64,000 nucleotides of DNA from Phocaeicola sartorii JCM 17136 = DSM 21941 (GCF_000614185.1 NZ_BAKM01000024.1:1-64000); one strand, 5' to 3'. Shown: positions 1 through 11,478, counted from the first letter of the stretch. Translations and numbers: made by a program. The notes: generated by a model not told the origin, from the sequence alone.

Positions 1-3000
1 TATCGTCAAGGATGCTACAGGGGAAGGCGTTATTGGCGCATCTGTTGTAGTAAAAGGAACAACGAATGGTACCATCACAGGGCTTGACGGGGATTTCTCT
101 TTAAGTAATGTAAAGGAAGGAGATATCATTGTTATTTCTTTTGTCGGATACCAAACTCAGGAAATTAAATGGGCAGGCAAACCGCTTGATGTTCTTTTGA
201 AAGATGATACCCAATTATTAGGTGAAGTGGTAGTTACCGCTTTAGGTATGAAGCGTGAGGAAAAAGCATTGGGTTATGCTGTAACTGAATTGAAGAGCGA
301 GGAACTGTACACCAATACTGTCAACCCGGTTGCGTCACTACAAGGTAAGGTTGCCGGTGTGGAAATCTCTAATTCCGATGGTGGTATCTTTGGTTCTGCT
401 AAAATTCAAATACGTGGAGCGTCAACATTAGGAAGCAACAACCAGCCTATTTATGTTGTCGATGGTGTTATTCTTGATAACTCTACCCGGGGACGTGATA
501 TGGATGGAGAAGAAATTGATGCGATTGACTATGGTAATGAATTGAAAAACTTGAATCCGGATGACTTTGAAACGATATCCGTATTGAAAGGTGCCGCAGC
601 AACAGCGCTTTATGGTTCCCGTGGTTTGAATGGTGCGGTTGTTATCACGACCAAGGGGGGTGGTAAATTCAAAGGCTTCGGCGTGGATGTTACCCAAACT
701 CTAGGTATTGATCATGCTTACAAGCAGCCAAGTATCCAGACAGTATATGGACCGGGAGCACGTCCGGGTAGAATCGGATATGGAGAGAATGGTAATACTT
801 GGATTCCTACTTATTACACCAATGCAAAGGGAGAACCTTCACTGATCAACGCACCTTCTTTAGGATGGGGACTTCCTTACGATAGCTCGGTGATGATTGA
901 AGATTATGACGGACGTAAGATCCTTATTCTCCAATCAAAAATAATATGTTGGATATGTATCAGTTGGGTTTCAATACGAATACAAACGTATCGGTACGCG
1001 GAGGTAATGAAACGACATCATTCTACAGTTCTGTTTCTTATAAGAAGGTGAACTCAACTACGCCTAACAATACATTCGAACGTTATGCTTTCTTGGTAAA
1101 AGGCAGCCATAAAATCAGTGACCGGGTGGATGTGGCTGCATCTGTAAGCTTTGCCAACTCCAAACCACGAAATGCAGCTCGTGCGGTAGGCGAATATTTC
1201 TATCAAGGATTAAATCCATTGTATGATGCCAAATATTACCGTGATAAATATTTAAGTGAGCAAGGTGGTATCGCACGTTCAGGAGATACTTATGCCAATG
1301 TGCCTAGCTCCAGCAAAAACTATTGGTTCAATATCGATAATATGGACTATAATCGTAAAGAAACCGTAGTGCGTCCTATTTTGGAGGTCAATGTGAAAAT
1401 AGCCGATTGGGTACGTTTCAAAGGTGAAGGCAATATGAACTATGTATATGTTCGTGAAGAAAACAAGGAACTGGTACAGGAGTTGCTTACGAAGGTGGTA
1501 ATTATACTTTGGCTCAGCAGACCAAAGAACAGACTACTTTTGCAGGTACGTTCACTTTTGACAAAACAGTGAAAGACTTCAATCTGGGCGGTTTTATCCG
1601 TGGTGAATATTTTAACAACTATCAGACTGCTTATTCTGTGGCTACTGACGGTCTGATTGTTCCTGGACAATTCTTTATCGGCAATAGTAAACGTCAAATT
1701 AAGGCAAGCGGTAAGATTGAAGGAACTAAACGCATGTTGTCTGCCGTATTCGCATTCAACGCTTCTTGGAAGAATCAATTATATCTGGATGTAACCGGAC
1801 GTAATGACTGGTCTTCTTCTTTGGTTTATTCTAACAAAACCGGTAACTATTCTTATTTCTATCCTTCTGTTTCAGGATCTTGGCTGATCAGTGAAACATT
1901 CAAGGATAAAATGCCTTCATGGATTTCGTTTGCGAAGATTCGTGGTTCATGGGCACAGGTAGGTAATGACACAGATGCTTACACGATTAATTCGGGCTAC
2001 AATGTGGGTAATTTGCAACTGATAGACGGTAGCTATGTATATACAAATTCGTTCTCAAGCACTGCTATCTCACCCAACTTGAAACCGGAACGGAAGAACG
2101 CATGGGAAGTCGGTTTGGATTTACGCTTCTTGGACAATCGTATTAATTTGGATGCTACTTACTACAAAGAAAATACAAAAGACCAAATTATGAACATCTC
2201 CACACCTTCTATATCAGGTGTCAGCAACCAGTTGATTAATGCCGGTAACATTCAAAACAGTGGTGTGGAAATCGCTTTGAATACGGTTCCTTTCAGAAAT
2301 AAAGACTGGGAATGGAATTTGGATTTTACCTTTACAAAGAATAGTAACAAGATTATCGAATTGCATCCTGATGCTGCTGAATACATTGGTCTGCGTGGTT
2401 CAACAGGATGGGGTAATATGCGTATACAGTCGGCTGCAAGAGTGGGTGGTCCTTATGGTGTATTGATCTCCGATATCACTCCAAAGAGAGACGACAATGG
2501 TAATATCATTCTGAAATGGAGTGATTCCGACCGTTCGGCATACGCTGACAGAAGTTTGAAAAACGAGGTGATCGGTGATATGAATCCTGACTTCCTGGGT
2601 TCTGTTTCTACCGGATTGACTTGGAAAAACTTGAGTTTCAGAATGGCTTTGGATATGCGTTTCGGCGGTAAGGTAGCAGTTTATGGTAATCGTTATGGTA
2701 CAGCATACGGATGGACTGAATCTTCTTTGAAATTCCGTGATGAGGCTCATGGTGGTATGACATGGACCAGCCAGTATTTGAATGCGGATGGCAGCCACTC
2801 GGGTAGTTATGGTGTAACCTACCATGACGGTATGATACCTCAAGGAGTGTTTGCATCGGGTACTACTGTAACCGGAGTGGACGGCAAGTCTCATAATGTA
2901 GGTGGAATGTCTTATCAACAGGCTTACGAGGCAGGAATCTTGGAGCCGATGCATGCTGCGTCTTATTACAATTATGCCAACCAGTGGTCAACCGGTATTG

Positions 3001-3269
3001 TCAATGACGGATGGGTACACGATTTGAAATATATTGCTTTGCGCGAGATTACCGTGGGTTACACATTCCTGGAAAATATCGCCGGTAAAATTGGAGCAAA
3101 AAGATTGGGTGTAAGTTTCTCCGCACGTAATTTGGGCTATCTGTATAATTCATTGCCCAATGACGTAAATCCTGAAGGTGTACGTGGTAACCTGAGTGGT
3201 GAGTTCCGTATCCGTAGCTTCGATCCATATACAGCCAATTACACAATGACTATTAATGTAGGATTCTAA
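1..3269 (+). CDS. SusC-like TonB-dependent outer-membrane receptor (5' partial, two frameshifts)
   Basis: The C-terminal part of a SusC/RagA-type TonB-dependent transporter, which imports oligosaccharides across the outer membrane together with a SusD lipoprotein. The window opens inside the carboxypeptidase-like regulatory domain (ASVVVKGTTNGTITGLDG in frame from base 2). The plug domain follows (TonB-box-like region, then QIRGASTLG and VDGVILDN) and then the beta-barrel, which ends in an aromatic residue (TINVGF). The reading frame breaks twice: near 920 (one missing C restores KIPYSPIKNNMLDMY) and near 1474 (one missing G restores KELGTGVAYEGGNYTL). Both fixes give continuous SusC sequence, so sequencing error is the likely cause. 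The SusD gene follows 21 bp downstream. The start lies outside the window. Confidence 0.93.
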
Positions 3270-3290
3270 ACTTATAAAAAATTGAAGATT

Positions 3291-5203
3291 ATGAAACTAA
3301 AATATATAATGGCAAGCCTTTTGATTGGCGGCTGTGCTTTTATAAGTAGCTGTAAAGATGACTTTACTGAAATCAACACTAATCCGACTGTTGTCTCAAA
3401 ACCGGATCCACGCTATCTGTTTACGGAGCATTAGCCAAATTTGACGGTCATGACTATTTTGCTTGGTATTATGATTACAATAATATGCTGCGATGGTCTC
3501 AAACTGTTGCTTCGACAGGAGGTAATGAGAATCTGATGACCACCATGTCCAATTCTGGTAAGATGGGTTCGCAAGTCTATAGCGTAATGAATCAGGTAAA
3601 TGAGTTGGTTCATGTTGTAAACACAACGCTGGAAGGTGAGGAGCAGGCAAAATATACTTATTTGAAAGCTCTTTGTAACCCGTTGATGATTTACCTGGCT
3701 ATGTGGGATACGGATATGTATGGTTCCATGGCATATACGGAAGCATATCAGGCACGTTATGGAGGTACGCTGACTCCTAAATATGACACGCAGGCTGAAT
3801 TGTTTGATTTGTGGGAACAACAATTAAAAGAAGCCGTTGAGACATTAGCCAATGATGTAGTCCTTGGTGGAAACAAAGTTACACAGCAGTCATTAGGTTC
3901 ACAGGACATCATCTATCAAGGTGACTATGCCAAATGGTTGAAGTTTGCTAATTCCCTTCGTTTGAAATTGGCTGTCCGCTTAATCAATGAAGACAAGGCC
4001 CGTGCGCTGAATATCGTCAAAGATGCAGCGAAATATCCTATAATGGATGGCCTGGAAGATGACTTCTTTTATAATAAGAGTGCTACAGACCGCCACTTGG
4101 CAGGTGGAAACTCTATGGACAACCGTGGTGCGGGCTCAATGCAGCTGATAAACTTCATGATAGACCACTTGGATCCGCGTGTCCGTGTCTTTTTTGAAAA
4201 GAATGATTATAATCCCATTGTCATACAGGCCTTCTATGACAAAGGACAAAGACTGCCTTCATTTGTAGAAGAAAATGTCATATCAGAAGAGGTGGATGGG
4301 AAAAAAGTGTTTAAGGGCTGGAAAGCTCCGGGCGAACCATGGGTACGCTATTATGGCTTGCCGACAGAGGTGGAAGCAGGCTTGGAAGACCAGCATCCCG
4401 AATATGCTGATTATTTTGACAAGGCTGGAAAACTTTGGAAGGTTTCGGATAAAGATGGAAACGGAGAAACCACTTATTATCCCTATTCTCCATTGAATCA
4501 ATATATGTTCGACAAGAAAGTCATTATTGATTATCCGGTAGCCCCCGGAGCTCCGAGAGTTCAGATAACCGATTTGTATGCATGGTATGGATTGTATTTA
4601 TCTACAGCTGAGGTGAATTTGTATCTGGCGGAACTTAAGTTATTGAGCCAGGGCCAAGATATAGGTTTTTCAGGAAGTGCCGAGTCTTATTTAAAGAAGG
4701 GAGTGGAATATTCAATGCGTGCTTATGATAAGCTGGCGGGTCTGAATCATGTTCCATATTATGACAATACATTTGGACAGGATAAATTTGATGTAAGCAT
4801 CAAATTGCAGGAAAGTGAAGTCGCTGGGTTATTGAGTGATCCTATTCTGACTTTGGATGGTTCTGTGACCGAGAATCTGGAGAAGGTTTATTTACAGCAA
4901 TATATTCACTTCATTTTCTTCCCGGCCGATCAATACATAATGATGCGCCGTTCGGGATGTCCTATGAAGGAAAGTAAGTTGTATCCTATGTTGGATCTGA
5001 ATCCTAAAGTGACCAACTATCCATTACCTCGTCGTTTCCAGGTGACACAGCCGACAGTGGATGATAAAATGGGCGATATCAAGCGGGAAGCATATCAAGC
5101 TCAAGGATATTCCTATGGACCGGAGCCTGCTACGTTGAACGCAGAGCGTGTATGGTATGACAAGAAAGCCCCTCAGTTTGGTGAAGGACCTAAATTAAAT
5201 TAA
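3291..5203 (+). CDS. SusD_2-type surface glycan-binding lipoprotein (one frameshift)
   Basis: SusD/RagB-family lipoprotein that sits on the cell surface and delivers glycans to the SusC partner encoded just upstream. It starts at the ATG at 3291, preceded by an A-rich leader, with a lipoprotein signal peptide ending FISSC (Cys about residue 21). The mature start DDFTEINTNP is typical of the SusD_2 (PF12771) subgroup. The frame breaks near 3427, where one missing G restores RYLFTGALAKFDGHDYFAWY. The rest runs uninterrupted to 5203, giving about 637 residues after repair. The two genes form a classic susCD pair; the substrate cannot be read from them. A hairpin terminator follows. Confidence 0.92.
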
Positions 5204-5215
5204 TATGTACATTTA

Positions 5216-5244
5216 CTGTAAGGCGATAATATATTGCCTTACAG
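5216..5244 (+). terminator. Hairpin after susD
   Basis: A 9-bp perfect inverted repeat, CTGTAAGGC...GCCTTACAG, with an 11-base loop lies 12 bp after the susD stop. There is no strong T tract, so it could be a weak terminator or an mRNA 3'-end stabiliser. Confidence 0.5.
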
Positions 5245-5271
5245 CATGAACCTCTTGTTATATTAAAGAAT

Positions 5272-5310
5272 AAGCCTCTATAAATCGTGGAATCGTTTAT
5301 AGAGGGCTTT
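5272..5310 (+). terminator. Intrinsic terminator at the end of the first PUL
   Basis: The arms AAGCCTCTATAAA (5272-5284) and TTTATAGAGGGCTT (5296-5309) pair with one extra base and are followed by T residues. It lies between the converging susCD and GH92 genes, so it can end transcription of the susCD operon and perhaps also of the GH92 gene. Confidence 0.7.
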
Positions 5311-5413
5311 GCTATAATATCGTATAAGTTTGATGAATCATCCGGCATTGCATCACGCAGAAGGCTGCAATATGATTTGTCAGCGAAAAGTGATGGATGC
5401 CCAAGTGGCTGTC

Positions 5414-7606
5414 TTATTTCATCTTATAAACTAATGTTCCGCCTTTCAGAATATCCTCGTGCGAGATATAATTCTTGGTATACGGTTCACCGTTCAGCGT
5501 GATGCTGTCAACATACTTGTGTTCCTTTGACAATCCTTCGGCAATGATGGTGAAAGTCTTTCCACCGGCCAGGTGCAATACGAATTCCGGCATCTGCGGA
5601 GCACCGAATACATAATTGCCGCTTACCGGATCCACCGGATAAAATCCCATAGCCGAGAACATATACCATGCCGACATCTGTCCGCAGTCATCATTGCCGC
5701 ACAGCCCGTCGGGCTCGGGGCGATATTGCGTGTCAAAGATTTCGCGGATCAGTTCCTGGGTACGTTCGGGACGGCCTGCCAGCGTATATAAATAAGTAAT
5801 GTGGTGGCTGGGCTCGTTGCCGTGTGCATATTGACCGATCAGTCCGGTCACGTCTGCCTGGGTGGTTTCCAGTTTCAGGGTGAACAAAGAATCCAGTTTA
5901 TTTAAAAATGCTTGTTCTCCGCCGAATAACTCAATAAGCCCCGGTACATCATGCTGCACATGCCAGGTGTACTGCCATGCATTCCCTTCGGTATAATCTC
6001 CACCGGTACTTTCCATGTGGGCAACCTGGCTGGGATTGAAAGGAGTCCTCCAACTTCCGTCCGCATTGCGCGGACGCATGAACTGGGTTTCTGCATCAAA
6101 CAGGTTCTTATAGAAATCGGCACGTTTGGCAAAATAGGCGGCATCTTCCTCTTTACCCATACGTTGGGCCATATCGGCTGCGGCATAATCATCATAGACC
6201 GATTCCAGCGTAGAGGATACTGATTCTGTCTTGATCAAGTCAGTAGGAAAATAACCGTATTTCATGTAAGTTTCCCAATCGGATTTCAGTTTATGAGATA
6301 CGGTCTGGGTATTCTTGACTGCATTGAAGGCACGTTCGGCATCAAAGCCCCGGAAGCCTTTACGATACGCTTCGGCGATAACCGAAACACCGTGGTTGCC
6401 AATCATGGTATATGTTTCTTTTCCCCAAAGTCCCCAGATGGGCAGGAAGCCTTGTACCTCGGCCTGTTCTACCAATGAATGGACGAATCCGTCCACTTTC
6501 TCGGGCACCATCAAGGTGTAGAACGGGTGGGCGGCGCGGTAAGTGTCCCATAAGGAGAACGTGGAATAAAATGTTCCGTTACCGGCTTTTACAATGGAGT
6601 CGGCCGCGTTGCGGTACCGTCCGTCCACATCCGAGATTTGATTGGGCTGGATCAGGGCGTGATAGAAGCTGGTATAGAAATTGGTCTTCTCGTCATCGGT
6701 GCCGGTCACTTCAATGCGGCTCAGGTAGCTGTTCCATTCATCGTGGGCCGCCTGCTTCACACCTTCGAAATTCCAGTCGGCCATTTCCGCTTCCATATTC
6801 TTCTTGGCTCCATCCACACCGGTGGTGGACATGGCTACTTTCATCAGTAATTCATCTCCCGGCTTCATGTTAAAAGTAGCGATGATGCGTTTCCCTTTCT
6901 CTGTTTCGGCCATGGGCAGATACAGGGTGTCTATGACAGGCCGGTTGAACTTCATGACAAAGAAGTAATCCTGGTTCACCCACACACTGTTGCGTACGTG
7001 GCCGGTCAGGGTTTGTGCATCCTCCCAATTGGTTTCACAACTTTGCACTTGCGAATGGTATTGGTTTTCGTTCCATGTAGGTCCGTGCTGAAGGTCAATC
7101 AATACAGATGCCGAGTCGGCGTTATGATAGGTATAACGGTGCAGGGCGGCATGGGGCGAGGCGGTCAGCTCGGCCTTCACACCGGGGTCGGCCAGCTCTA
7201 CGGTGTAGTATCCGGGAGCCGCGGCTTCCTTGTCTTTGGAGAAGTGGCTGCGGAAGGCGTCCCAGGCACGGGTGCGTGTGCCGGTGACGGGCATCACCAG
7301 GATATCTCCCAAGTCCATACACCCTGTCCCGTTCAGGTGTGTCTGCGTGAATCCCCAGATCAGGGAATCGGTGTACACATATTCCGAGCAGTATCTCCAT
7401 CCCACGGCACCCGTTACGGGGCTGGTCTGGATCATGCCGAAAGGACGGCAGGCGCCGGGAAAGGTATGTCCGTTGTCTGCTGCTCCGATGAACGTGTTGA
7501 CATACTGCGTGTAGTCAGTTTCGTCTGTCTGCTGCGTGGTGGAACAGCCGGTGAACAGGCTGCCTGCCAGTGCCCATGCGCAAAGGATAGAATAGGTTTT
7601 CTTCAT
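5414..7606 (-). CDS. GH92 exo-alpha-mannosidase, lipoprotein
   Basis: Glycoside hydrolase family 92, calcium-dependent exo-acting alpha-mannosidases that trim N-glycans and other mannosides. The 730-residue protein begins with a lipoprotein signal peptide (lipobox LFTGC, Cys21). The N-terminal beta-sandwich begins around YTQYVNTFIGAADNGHTFPG, and an (alpha/alpha)6 domain follows. Family motifs are visible: TEGNAWQYTWHVQHD, which carries the likely acid Glu; GNEPSHHITYLY; and GLCGNDDCGQMSAWY, which carries the Asp-rich base region. The length is normal for the family. It converges on the susCD operon, so it is not co-transcribed with it. The linkage position cleaved cannot be told from sequence. 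Confidence 0.93.
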   Translation of the reverse strand: MKKTYSILCAWALAGSLFTGCSTTQQTDETDYTQYVNTFIGAADNGHTFPGACRPFGMIQTSPVTGAVGWRYCSEYVYTDSLIWGFTQTHLNGTGCMDLGDILVMPVTGTRTRAWDAFRSHFSKDKEAAAPGYYTVELADPGVKAELTASPHAALHRYTYHNADSASVLIDLQHGPTWNENQYHSQVQSCETNWEDAQTLTGHVRNSVWVNQDYFFVMKFNRPVIDTLYLPMAETEKGKRIIATFNMKPGDELLMKVAMSTTGVDGAKKNMEAEMADWNFEGVKQAAHDEWNSYLSRIEVTGTDDEKTNFYTSFYHALIQPNQISDVDGRYRNAADSIVKAGNGTFYSTFSLWDTYRAAHPFYTLMVPEKVDGFVHSLVEQAEVQGFLPIWGLWGKETYTMIGNHGVSVIAEAYRKGFRGFDAERAFNAVKNTQTVSHKLKSDWETYMKYGYFPTDLIKTESVSSTLESVYDDYAAADMAQRMGKEEDAAYFAKRADFYKNLFDAETQFMRPRNADGSWRTPFNPSQVAHMESTGGDYTEGNAWQYTWHVQHDVPGLIELFGGEQAFLNKLDSLFTLKLETTQADVTGLIGQYAHGNEPSHHITYLYTLAGRPERTQELIREIFDTQYRPEPDGLCGNDDCGQMSAWYMFSAMGFYPVDPVSGNYVFGAPQMPEFVLHLAGGKTFTIIAEGLSKEHKYVDSITLNGEPYTKNYISHEDILKGGTLVYKMK

Positions 7607-7697
7607 AGATTCGCAATTAATAAATATTTTGCGTAAAGATAACGGTTTTCTTGAAAATAAATAGCGGAAGGTCCGGACTAAATAAGAATTAAACAGG

Positions 7698-7705
7698 TAT
7701 ATTTG
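7698..7705 (+). promoter_or_regulatory. Bacteroides-type -7 box
   Basis: TATATTTG matches TAnnTTTG and lies 22 bp before the chosen ATG of the thioredoxin-like gene. No clear -33 TTTG is seen at the usual spacing. Confidence 0.55.
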
Positions 7706-7727
7706 CGAATCTTAAATGGATAGAGAT

Positions 7728-9347
7728 ATGAAAAAACTACTCTTATGGTGCTGCCTTTCTTTGCTGGGGCTGCATGTGAAGGCTCAGACCAAAGTGATTG
7801 ATTATCCCGTGGAAGGAAAGCGCTCTACCGACTGTGTGGAGTTTTACCGTGCGGAAGTTTCGGACACCGCACTGATATTGCGCGGTAACTTGTATAATCG
7901 CCCCGGTCACTGGGTGCAACTGGCTTCGTCGGCGCGGCTTACGGGGGGCGTCACCGGAAAGGTCTATCGCCTGGTAGGTGCGGAAGGCATTGAGCCGGAT
8001 CAGAAAATATATATGCCCGCTACATGGACCCGTCCTTTCTCGTTGCAATTTGAACCGGTGGAGGACAAGGACCGGTGGGTGGACTTTGACGAGGGGACTG
8101 CCACAAATGGTGAGTTTGTCGTCAGAGAGATCTCACTGGAAGAGAAAAAGGAGCGGAAAAGAATTCATTGCCGCATTGAGGGGCAGGTGATGGGCAATCC
8201 TGCCTATAGCCGCATCATGCTGTATCCCGAAGGCACGGATGACCGTGTCAATGACTGGCAGTCCATTCCTGTACGGGATGGCCGGTTCTCATTCGATCTG
8301 TACACCGACACCGAAGAACCCTATGAATTGTGCGCATGGAGTGACAAAATGACGGGGGCGTGGCGTCCCGTACCTTTTATAGCCGAGGACGGCGTACTGA
8401 AAGTGACCTTCTATTCGTTGGAGAAAAGTGCCGAAGTCACCTCCGAATCCCCCTTGAATAAGGAACTGCTTGCATTCAACCGGCAGACGGACAGTTTGTT
8501 CATGCGTTCTTTGCGGATGGAAAAAGACAAATTGCGGCGGGAAGGAAAAGTAGAGAGCCTTGAAATGCAGGCTCTCCATAAACAGTTTGAGGGAGCGAAA
8601 GACGAGGCCGAACGGAAAAAACTAGGCGACCGGGCACAGGAACTTTATAGAACGGGAAAGGCTTACACTCCTGAATATTATGAACTTGAGAAGAAAAGTA
8701 CGAAAGCTTATGATGATTTTCAGGCGTATAGTCTGGACTATATCAAGGCGGATTCCTCCTTGGTGGGGCTTTATCTGCTGAAGAATCAGATGGAAAGAAG
8801 CAAAAGGCAGGGAAAAGACCTTGCTCCTTATATCGCCGTCTACCGGGAAATATATGCTTCCTTGTTTTCCGGCAACGCCTTGACCCGTTATGTGCGGAAC
8901 TGGATTTCCGCCCTCGAAGTCAAGGTGGGAAACCGTTTTGTGGATTTTGAGGCGCCCGATCTGGAGGGAACCCGTCATCTGCTTTCGGAGGAAATAGCCG
9001 GCAAGGTGGCTCTCATTGACTTATGGGCATCGTGGTGCGGTCCGTGCAGGCGTACCTCCCTCAGTATGATTCCGATCTATGAGTCTTATAAGGATAAGGG
9101 CTTTACGGTGGTAGGCGTGGCACGCGAGCGCAGTGCCGGGGATATGAAGGCCGCTTTGGTTAAAGATAAGTATCCTTGGTTGAACTTGCTGGAACTGAAT
9201 GACCGCGCGAAAATATGGGAGAAATATGGAATCGGTAATGCAGGAGGGGCTACTTTCCTGGTAGATAAGGAAGGGAAGATACTTGCTGTCAGACCTACGG
9301 CGGAGGAAGTGAAGGCGATATTGGATAAAATACTGTGGCAAAACTAA
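7728..9347 (+). CDS. TlpA/thioredoxin-like protein with N-terminal DUF4369-like region
   Basis: A secreted or periplasmic thiol-disulfide oxidoreductase. I start at the ATG at 7728 because MKKLLLWCCLSLLGLHVKAQ is a clean signal peptide; the in-frame ATG 12 bp upstream only adds MDRD. Residues 20-400 resemble the DUF4369/coiled stretch that precedes the thioredoxin fold in many Bacteroidales proteins, including a charged helical segment (about residues 255-330). The C-terminal thioredoxin domain contains WASWCGPC, with the redox Cys pair at about residues 437 and 440, plus VVGVARE and a GNAGGATFLVD cis-Pro-region equivalent. Partners are unknown. The gene stands alone, with a hairpin downstream. 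Confidence 0.88.
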   Translation: MKKLLLWCCLSLLGLHVKAQTKVIDYPVEGKRSTDCVEFYRAEVSDTALILRGNLYNRPGHWVQLASSARLTGGVTGKVYRLVGAEGIEPDQKIYMPATWTRPFSLQFEPVEDKDRWVDFDEGTATNGEFVVREISLEEKKERKRIHCRIEGQVMGNPAYSRIMLYPEGTDDRVNDWQSIPVRDGRFSFDLYTDTEEPYELCAWSDKMTGAWRPVPFIAEDGVLKVTFYSLEKSAEVTSESPLNKELLAFNRQTDSLFMRSLRMEKDKLRREGKVESLEMQALHKQFEGAKDEAERKKLGDRAQELYRTGKAYTPEYYELEKKSTKAYDDFQAYSLDYIKADSSLVGLYLLKNQMERSKRQGKDLAPYIAVYREIYASLFSGNALTRYVRNWISALEVKVGNRFVDFEAPDLEGTRHLLSEEIAGKVALIDLWASWCGPCRRTSLSMIPIYESYKDKGFTVVGVARERSAGDMKAALVKDKYPWLNLLELNDRAKIWEKYGIGNAGGATFLVDKEGKILAVRPTAEEVKAILDKILWQN

Positions 9348-9361
9348 AATGACCCTATCAA

Positions 9362-9426
9362 ACTCTATTTTGCACAACAGTCTGTGATAGCTTACCCGCT
9401 GTCGCGGACTGTTGTACAAATTGAGT
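9362..9426. terminator. Long inverted repeat between converging genes
   Basis: The arms 9362-9383 and 9407-9426 are imperfect inverted copies (core ACAACAGTC/GACTGTTGT, extended by ACTCnATTTTG and CAAATTGAGT) around a 23-base loop. It lies between the stops of the converging thioredoxin-like and HAD genes and probably acts as a bidirectional terminator. Confidence 0.6.
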
Positions 9427-9455
9427 AAAACTAACGGGGCGTTTTATTTATTACT

Positions 9456-10237
9456 TCAGAGAAGTCCGAAATGTTTCAGCGCATTGGCTATTCCGTCTTC
9501 ATCTACGGAGGTGGTCACATAGTCGGCCACAGCCTTGACGTGAGGTTCGGCGTTTCCCATAGCTATCCCTGTGGCTACGTGTCTCAGCATGGGGATATCG
9601 TTGCCGCCGTCACCGAAAGCCATTGTGTCTTTCAGGTCGATGTCAAAATATGCCAGTACCTTGTCTATTCCCGTACTCTTGCTGTTGCCCCGTGCGATGA
9701 TATCAGCGAACAATGGATACCAGCGCATCGGTTCGCAATGAGTCAGCACTCTGCCGAATATATCTGTTTCTTTTTCTTCTTCGTCCGTAAAATACCCCAT
9801 TATTTGCAGGATGTCTTTTCCACGGGCTTCTTCTATGGAGGCGACAGGGGGAACAGGAATTTCAATCAGATCGGAAACAGCCTGTACTCTGTCATTCACC
9901 TCTGTGACGAACATTTCATTGCCGTATGCAAAAACGAAAGGCACCGGATGGCTCTGTTGGAAAGTGATAAGCCGTTCAATGTCTTCTTGCGGGATGCAAC
10001 CTTTATAAATAGGCTGGTGGCCGGCGGTAAAACAATAGCTGCCGTTCACCGTGATGTACCCGTCAAACTCCAAGTCACCCAGATTGTTTATCAAACACTG
10101 TGGGCGGCCGGTAGCAATAAAGATTTTGATGCCTTTGTCACGGAGTGCCTTTAATGCTTCGCGGGTTGAAGCGGGAATCTTATGGGTCTCGAAAGAGATA
10201 GAGTGCCGTCTATATCGAAAAAAATAGCTTTGACCAT
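9456..10237 (-). CDS. Cof-type HAD-IIB sugar-phosphate phosphatase (one frameshift)
   Basis: Cof/YbjI-type HAD hydrolase, a Mg-dependent phosphatase of small phosphorylated metabolites. The true start is the ATG at 10237: MVKAIFFDIDGTL carries HAD motif I (DxDGT). The frame breaks near 10195-10200, after which it continues FETHKIPASTREALKALRDKGIKIFIATGR (motif II Thr). The C-terminal part has the motif III Lys region and motif IV AFGDGGNDIPMLRHVATGIAMGNA. One restored base gives 260 residues, the normal Cof length. An open frame begins at 10094, but that start would lose motif I. Substrate unknown. Confidence 0.9.
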
Positions 10238-10365
10238 ACGTTTGCCTATTGAATATTATCGTTATATATTTTCATTTTGCAAAGATGGGAATAAAAATAC
10301 ATGCGTACAAATGCGATAATGATTAAATTTTAGGCTATTTGACCTTACAGATTGATTTTAATATC

Positions 10366-10373
10366 TATATTTG
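10366..10373 (+). promoter_or_regulatory. -7 box of proB
   Basis: TATATTTG (TAnnTTTG), 22 bp before the proB ATG. A TTTG at 10338-10341 could be the -33 element but is 24 bp away, slightly long. Confidence 0.55.
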
Positions 10374-10395
10374 TGTTTCTAAAATAACAAGAGAA

Positions 10396-11478
10396 ATGGC
10401 AGTTCAGTTTACAAGAATAGCAGTAAAGATCGGTAGTAATGTGCTGGCGCGTAAAGATGGCACGCTGGATGTGACACGTATGTCAGCCTTGGTGGACCAG
10501 GTGGCGGAGTTGCGTAGGGCCGGGGTGGAAGTCATTCTGATCTCATCCGGAGCGGTGGCTTCGGGACGCAGCGAGATCAAGCCTTCCAAGAAATTGGATA
10601 GTGTGGACCAGCGGCAGCTTTTCTCGGCGGTGGGACAGGCCAAACTGATCAACCGTTACTATGAGCTGTTCCGCGAACACGGCATCCCTGTGGGACAGGT
10701 GCTGACCACGAAAGAGAGTTTCGGCACGCGCCGTCATTACCTGAACCAGCGCAACTGCATGATGGTGATGCTGGAGAACGGTGTGATACCGATTGTGAAT
10801 GAGAATGATACCATCTCGGTCACCGAATTGATGTTTACAGACAATGACGAGCTTTCGGGCATGATCGCCTCCATGATGGATATGCAGGCGTTGATCATAC
10901 TGAGCAATATTGACGGTATCTACGATGGCTCCCCCTCCGCCCCCGGTACACAGGTGATACGCGAGGTAGAGCAGGGCAAGGATCTCTCGGACTATATACA
11001 GACGGAGAAATCGGGATTCGGCCGGGGCGGCATGCTCACCAAGACCACCATTGCCCGCAAGGTGGCTGATGAAGGCATCACCGTCATTATAGCCAACGGC
11101 AAGAAAGACCATATCCTGGTGGATTTGCTGCAACATCCGGTAGAGACGGTCTGTACGCGTTTCATTCCGGCGGAAGGCGGAGTATCCAGCGTGAAGAAGT
11201 GGATTGCCCACAGCGGAGGCTTTGCCAAAGGCGAGTTGCACTTGAACGAACAGGCCGTGAACGTGTTGAAGGGACAGAAGGCGGTGAGCCTGCTTCCTGT
11301 GGGAGTGGTCCGTATAGAAGGAGAATTTGAGAAAGACGATATAGTGAAAATCATCGACCACCGGGGCAGGCAGATAGGAGTGGGGCGCATCGGGCTCGAT
11401 TCGGCAGAGGCGCGTACTTTGTTGGGCAGGCACGGCCAGAAACCGATGGTGCACTATGACTATCTGTATTTGGACTGA
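10396..11478 (+). CDS. proB: Glutamate 5-kinase
   Basis: Phosphorylates L-glutamate to gamma-glutamyl phosphate, the first step of proline synthesis. The start at 10396 (MAVQFTRIAVKIGSNVLARKDG) puts the amino-acid-kinase motif VKIGSNVL at the N-terminus. An upstream in-frame ATG at 10339 overlaps the promoter and is rejected. The kinase domain (about residues 5-255) shows SSGAVASGR, NENDTIS and TDNDELSGMIASMM. A PUA domain follows (about 270-355, GEFEKDDIVKIIDHRG). The 360-residue length is as expected for ProB with PUA. proA starts 26 bp after the stop, so the two are co-transcribed. Confidence 0.97.
   Translation: MAVQFTRIAVKIGSNVLARKDGTLDVTRMSALVDQVAELRRAGVEVILISSGAVASGRSEIKPSKKLDSVDQRQLFSAVGQAKLINRYYELFREHGIPVGQVLTTKESFGTRRHYLNQRNCMMVMLENGVIPIVNENDTISVTELMFTDNDELSGMIASMMDMQALIILSNIDGIYDGSPSAPGTQVIREVEQGKDLSDYIQTEKSGFGRGGMLTKTTIARKVADEGITVIIANGKKDHILVDLLQHPVETVCTRFIPAEGGVSSVKKWIAHSGGFAKGELHLNEQAVNVLKGQKAVSLLPVGVVRIEGEFEKDDIVKIIDHRGRQIGVGRIGLDSAEARTLLGRHGQKPMVHYDYLYLD

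Noticed and set aside
905..1515. Programmed frameshifting in susC
   Set aside because: No slippery heptamer or downstream pseudoknot; the same one-base pattern occurs in many unrelated genes, which points to sequence error.
7716..7727. The upstream ATG of the thioredoxin-like gene
   Set aside because: It adds MDRD ahead of a clean signal peptide; the second ATG is the better start.
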